In this document: piece after piece, positions 5,877-8,143 of the stretch
How positions within the stretch are numbered: the first letter of the stretch is position 1
Layout: each line of letters begins with the position of its first letter
Origin: a bacterium
GTDB taxonomy: Bacteria; Patescibacteriota; Saccharimonadia; Saccharimonadales; UBA4665
Direction of reading: 5' to 3'
Length of the DNA: 8,143 nt
Assembly (NCBI GenBank): GCA_021804315.1
Contig: JAJZHX010000009.1
Span: forward strand, 3,562-11,704
The notes under the pieces: generated by a model
Seen by the model: only the letters and a program-made list of their open reading frames with translations
What the model was told of the DNA's origin: nothing
The model's database searches: none
Position numbers and translations under genes: made by a program

Positions 5877-7545
5877 TAGGAAAATTATTGCCAGAAATGG
5901 CTTGAAATAGTGGATTCACCCCTGTAAAACTGGATGGGTTTTGAGTTCGACCGGATAAATCGGCATAGGTCGGTAAAGTCTTAAAGATAAGGCCAAAAAA
6001 TTGGGCTTTCTTGATCGGATCAATCTGTTTTACCACCAATTCATCTAAGTTTTCGACAAAATATTTTACGCGGGCGATAACACGCTCAATATTGATTGGT
6101 TTCTTGCTTTTCATTTCCATCCTTTCTAGTGATAGTTGCTTAATTTGCTTATCAACATCCTCCAGCTCTTCGTTTATGTACTGCTGAGCTGAAGGAGCGA
6201 TTTCGGCGAAGTTCTTGGCCATAGTACGAGCTTGTTGGGTTAATACCTCAACTTTGCTGTCAATCATCGTAATCTGTGCTTGGTAGTAGGCCAGCCGCTT
6301 GTCGTACGCGGCTTGAATGGCGCTAAACAGCGTGTCTATCTCTTGCTGCGAGAACGCTAAGCTGCCAACAAATTCCAATACCCGTATTTCAAGTTCTTCT
6401 TTCTTAACCCGAAACTTGTGACCACGCTTATCACAGTGATAGTACGAGTAATATTGACCGGTCTTGCCGCGTGATGAGCTGCCAAGCAGCGGCTTATTGC
6501 ACTGTGGGCACATCACAAAGTTCTTGAATGCGAAGTCCGGGTGGCGTGTGCCTTTTGGTGTCGCATGCTCCGGGGCCACGTTATCAGTAATAACAATCTT
6601 ATTGTTGGGCATTTCTATGATTGTCCGTCTACCTTTGTTGGCCCGATTAAATAGATCAACTGAAACAAGCCCCTCGAACATACATTTTACTGGCTTGCCC
6701 TGCGTCCATTTTTCTACGTTTACTCCAGCATATATCGGATTACGAACCATTTTCCAGAGCTTCTTCTCATCAAGCAGTGCTGGCTCGGTTCGGCCAATAA
6801 TGCGGGACTTATCGTTCTGAGCTCGCCTCAGCTGTGGCCGGCCGCGGTACCCCGTATCATTGAGGTGCTTGGCGATCTCTTTATCACTGAATTGGCCGCT
6901 GGCACGCATCTCGAACAGCTTGACTATATATTCCGCTTCTTTGGGATGTGGTCTGAGGATCATACGTTTACCGTGCTGTGTTTCTACTTTTTCGCTCACA
7001 AAGCCGTACGGTGCACGCCGCATCCAGTAGCCGAGCTGAGTGTAGCGGATTTCAGCACCAATGACACGACTGAGAATATCGCGAACCTCATCCTTTGACC
7101 GCTCCGCCTCGAGCATTTCTGACTTACGGCTTGGCGAGTAGGTGCTCCACTTGTAGGTATGTCCTAAATGGGCAAGCGTGTTGATTTGTTCGTGGCTAAT
7201 AACGCCATAGGTATCAACGAGCGTGACGTTACACTGGTCAAGTTGCGTTTTTAGCAGATCGTACGACAATGAGCCACCCCGTGTAAAACGGTCTATCGAC
7301 TTAATAATAAAGAGATCAACTTCGTTCTTCGGATCCTTACAATAGTTAATAGCTTCCTGCATTGGCTGTTGCTCTTTGCTAGCTGACTCTAGAAATACAA
7401 AGAACTTTTTAATAACAATGCCCTTACTCTCAGCAAAGCGTTCTATCTGCTCCTGCTGCGCTCCAGGCGAGTCACTGTCAGTACCTTGTTTTGTGGTTGA
7501 CACGCGAATAGCTGCGACAGCATTTTTACTAGTCGGTGGCTGCAT
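5836..7545 (-). CDS. Large serine recombinase (site-specific integrase)
   Basis: Catalyses site-specific integration or excision through a serine-DNA intermediate. The 569 residues contain: a resolvase-type catalytic domain (IRVSTTKQ with Ser16 as nucleophile and Arg14; IKSIDRFTRGG 81-91 with Arg86/Arg89); a recombinase domain from about 165 to 300 (RRAPYGF, RPHPKEAEYIVKLFE, RNPIYAG); a zinc-ribbon region (CPQC 346-349, HC 370-371, perhaps His375); and a coiled coil from about 412 to 482, as in large serine integrases. The final 13 residues (557-569) are translated from the antisense of the tRNA-Glu 3' half and end at TGA. A strong GAGGAG lies just before the ATG. Base composition is richer in GC than the core genes. 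A cargo role rather than a core role is inferred. Confidence 0.93.
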   Translation of the reverse strand: MQPPTSKNAVAAIRVSTTKQGTDSDSPGAQQEQIERFAESKGIVIKKFFVFLESASKEQQPMQEAINYCKDPKNEVDLFIIKSIDRFTRGGSLSYDLLKTQLDQCNVTLVDTYGVISHEQINTLAHLGHTYKWSTYSPSRKSEMLEAERSKDEVRDILSRVIGAEIRYTQLGYWMRRAPYGFVSEKVETQHGKRMILRPHPKEAEYIVKLFEMRASGQFSDKEIAKHLNDTGYRGRPQLRRAQNDKSRIIGRTEPALLDEKKLWKMVRNPIYAGVNVEKWTQGKPVKCMFEGLVSVDLFNRANKGRRTIIEMPNNKIVITDNVAPEHATPKGTRHPDFAFKNFVMCPQCNKPLLGSSSRGKTGQYYSYYHCDKRGHKFRVKKEELEIRVLEFVGSLAFSQQEIDTLFSAIQAAYDKRLAYYQAQITMIDSKVEVLTQQARTMAKNFAEIAPSAQQYINEELEDVDKQIKQLSLERMEMKSKKPINIERVIARVKYFVENLDELVVKQIDPIKKAQFFGLIFKTLPTYADLSGRTQNPSSFTGVNPLFQAISGNNFPMVTSRGIEPRLLR

Positions 7546-7672
7546 TGTTAGTCTCCTCGAGAATTACCTCCAGTAGTATGTCGGCTAGTATTTCCAGCTT
7601 TTGACCGTCATCAAGCCCGACAATTTCTGGCTGGTAAACCCTCTTATTCTTGCTGCCTGCTGCTCTACCCAT
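7529..7672 (-). CDS. Small basic AT-hook-like protein (47 aa)
   Basis: A 47-residue ORF directly upstream of the recombinase, overlapping its start by 17 bases, so the two are almost certainly co-transcribed. The N-terminus MGRAAGSKNKR resembles the GRPxGSKNK pattern seen at the start of many small mobile-element proteins and is close to an AT-hook. A Pro/Ile segment and a leucine-rich acidic helix (about residues 24-41) follow. I do not recognise a defined family. By position it could be a DNA-binding accessory factor (recombination directionality factor or repressor of its own promoter), but that is inference. It starts at ATG 7672, with only a weak purine stretch upstream (AGAGATAG). Confidence 0.65.
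   Translation of the reverse strand: MGRAAGSKNKRVYQPEIVGLDDGQKLEILADILLEVILEETNNAATD
7552..7558 (-). promoter_or_regulatory. Strong ribosome binding site of the recombinase
   Basis: GAGGAGA lies about 6 bases before the ATG at 7545, inside the end of the 47-residue ORF. It is much stronger than the sites of the core genes in the window. Confidence 0.75.
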
Positions 7673-7692
7673 AGGAATTACTATCTCTTATA

Positions 7693-7727
7693 GTTATAGT
7701 ATACTATAACAAATAGATATAGTTCAA
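7693..7727 (-). promoter_or_regulatory. Recombinase operon promoter with palindromic operator
   Basis: On the minus strand, TTGAAC (7722-7727), an 18-base spacer and TATACT (7698-7703) make a good sigma-70-like promoter. The perfect 18-base palindrome GTTATAGTATACTATAAC (7693-7710) covers the -10 box. A bound dimer there would block transcription of the 47-aa gene and the recombinase, so repression is a natural inference. The regulator is unknown; the 47-residue protein is one candidate. Confidence 0.6.
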
Positions 7728-7749
7728 GCACTTTACTGCCAGAATATTT

Positions 7750-7768
7750 TGGCCCCAAGTCGGGGCCA
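7750..7768. terminator. GC-rich hairpin, weak terminator candidate
   Basis: TGGCCCC and GGGGCCA form a perfect 7-bp stem around the loop AAGTC. It stands between the recombinase promoter and the rest of the element, so it could insulate that promoter from readthrough. Neither side has a proper T run (AAAATATT on the minus side, GTATTT on the plus side), so the terminator role is uncertain. Confidence 0.35.
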
Positions 7769-7776
7769 GTATTTGC

Positions 7777-7875
7777 TCAATCTGTAGGTGTTAGTGTAAT
7801 ATCATAATAGCTTCTTTCCTTACTAAAATACGGAGTAGGTGGGCATGGCAACATGAGTAATTGCCCCTCAGGCAT
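7777..7875 (-). CDS. Doubtful small ORF (32 aa)
   Basis: An ATG-started frame of 32 codons, closed by an in-frame TGA 27 bases upstream of the ATG. A GTG directly after that stop would extend the product by eight residues. The product has a Pro-rich middle (PCPPTP) and ends in DITLTPTD. The GC-rich hairpin follows just downstream. No Shine-Dalgarno, promoter or known family is evident. It could be chance or a remnant; it is listed because it fills the otherwise empty 7711-7938 region. Confidence 0.2.
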   Translation of the reverse strand: MPEGQLLMLPCPPTPYFSKERSYYDITLTPTD

Positions 7876-7938
7876 AGACACACTGTCCAGAACAAACACT
7901 CAACAAACCTCGCAACCCTTTTAAGTAATCCATAACCC

Positions 7939-8143
7939 ATGCAACTACCTACCATTACCAAGAAACAACAAGCAGTAATTCAACTACTGTATAGATATAG
8001 ATTTCTGAAGCAAAAACAGCTGCAACAATTCCTAAGGCATCAGGATAAAAGACGGACTAGTATCTATACTTGGTTTTCAATCTAATGTGAATGAGTTTGT
8101 CCATATGATATATGGGGTAAATGAAATCTTCCCAATAACTAGG
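7939..8143 (+). pseudogene. Frameshifted winged-helix gene, replication-relaxation-like
   Basis: The ATG at 7939 opens 48 codons ending at TAA 8083-8085. The start, LPTITKKQQAVIQLLYRYRF, followed by LKQKQLQQFL, resembles the N-terminal winged helix of replication-relaxation-family proteins, which are frequent in plasmids and mobile elements; this is from memory of the family. After TWF the frame stops, but dropping one T from the TTTT at 8074-8077 opens a continuation to the window edge. It reads WFQSN then EFVHMIYG and matches the family's usual Trp, then Glu-aromatic-Val/Ile and Ile-Tyr spacing. So the gene is probably inactivated by a one-base insertion, or the base is a sequencing error. 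No clear RBS precedes the ATG. The right end is cut by the window. Confidence 0.45.

Noticed and set aside
6464..7098. Plus-strand frames opposite the recombinase
   Set aside because: They are antisense shadows of a strong serine-recombinase gene, without family resemblance.
7713..8000. Ten-base repeat ATAGATATAG at 7713 and 7991 as att-like direct repeats
   Set aside because: Short, AT-rich, and one copy lies within a coding frame; chance is the simplest explanation.
8059..8070. Inverted repeat AGTAT-CT-ATACT resembling the recombinase operator
   Set aside because: It lies inside the winged-helix reading frame, is short and AT-rich, and lacks the operator's centre.
1..8143. CRISPR array, toxin-antitoxin or defence operon
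   Set aside because: No regularly spaced repeats and no matching protein families are visible.

Overview
The window looks like a bacterial chromosome segment from a member of the Patescibacteria (CPR), most likely a Saccharibacteria (TM7) relative. This is inferred from the AT-rich housekeeping genes, the divergent but complete core proteins, weak or absent Shine-Dalgarno sequences, and my recollection of similar recombinases and winged-helix proteins in that group. No marker gene here proves it. The standard genetic code is in use, with TGA acting as a stop.

Layout. Bases 1-164 hold no gene but have several hairpins and a possible pseudoknot just past the end of pth. Next, on the minus strand, come pth (peptidyl-tRNA hydrolase, 165-803) and, upstream of it, der (ribosome-assembly GTPase, 809-2167). 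They form a tight two-gene translation operon. An 86-bp divergent promoter region separates der from a 92-residue plus-strand protein of unknown function (2253-2531), whose 3' end overlaps the next gene tail to tail. A second minus-strand block, read right to left, encodes a soluble PAS histidine kinase (4465-5700), a response regulator with a very long disordered tail and no output domain (3186-4388), and an RluB/RsuA-family rRNA pseudouridine synthase (2507-3169).

At 5802-5876 lies a plus-strand tRNA-Glu(CTC) with encoded CCA. Immediately 3' of it the composition changes: sampled lines rise from about 33% GC in der to about 55% GC in the recombinase gene. A mobile-element module begins here. 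It consists of a large serine recombinase (5836-7545) whose last 13 residues are read antisense through the 3' half of the tRNA, a 47-residue basic, AT-hook-like protein overlapping its start (7529-7672), and a promoter whose -10 box sits inside a perfect 18-bp palindrome (7693-7710). The rightmost part carries a hairpin, a doubtful 32-codon ORF, and the start of a winged-helix gene resembling the replication-relaxation family. That gene is apparently broken by a one-base frameshift in a T run and is cut by the window edge.

Reading: a stable core region (translation quality control, ribosome assembly, rRNA modification, two-component signalling) is interrupted at a tRNA-Glu 3' end by an integrated element that uses a serine recombinase. 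No second att copy is visible, so the far end of the element lies outside the window.
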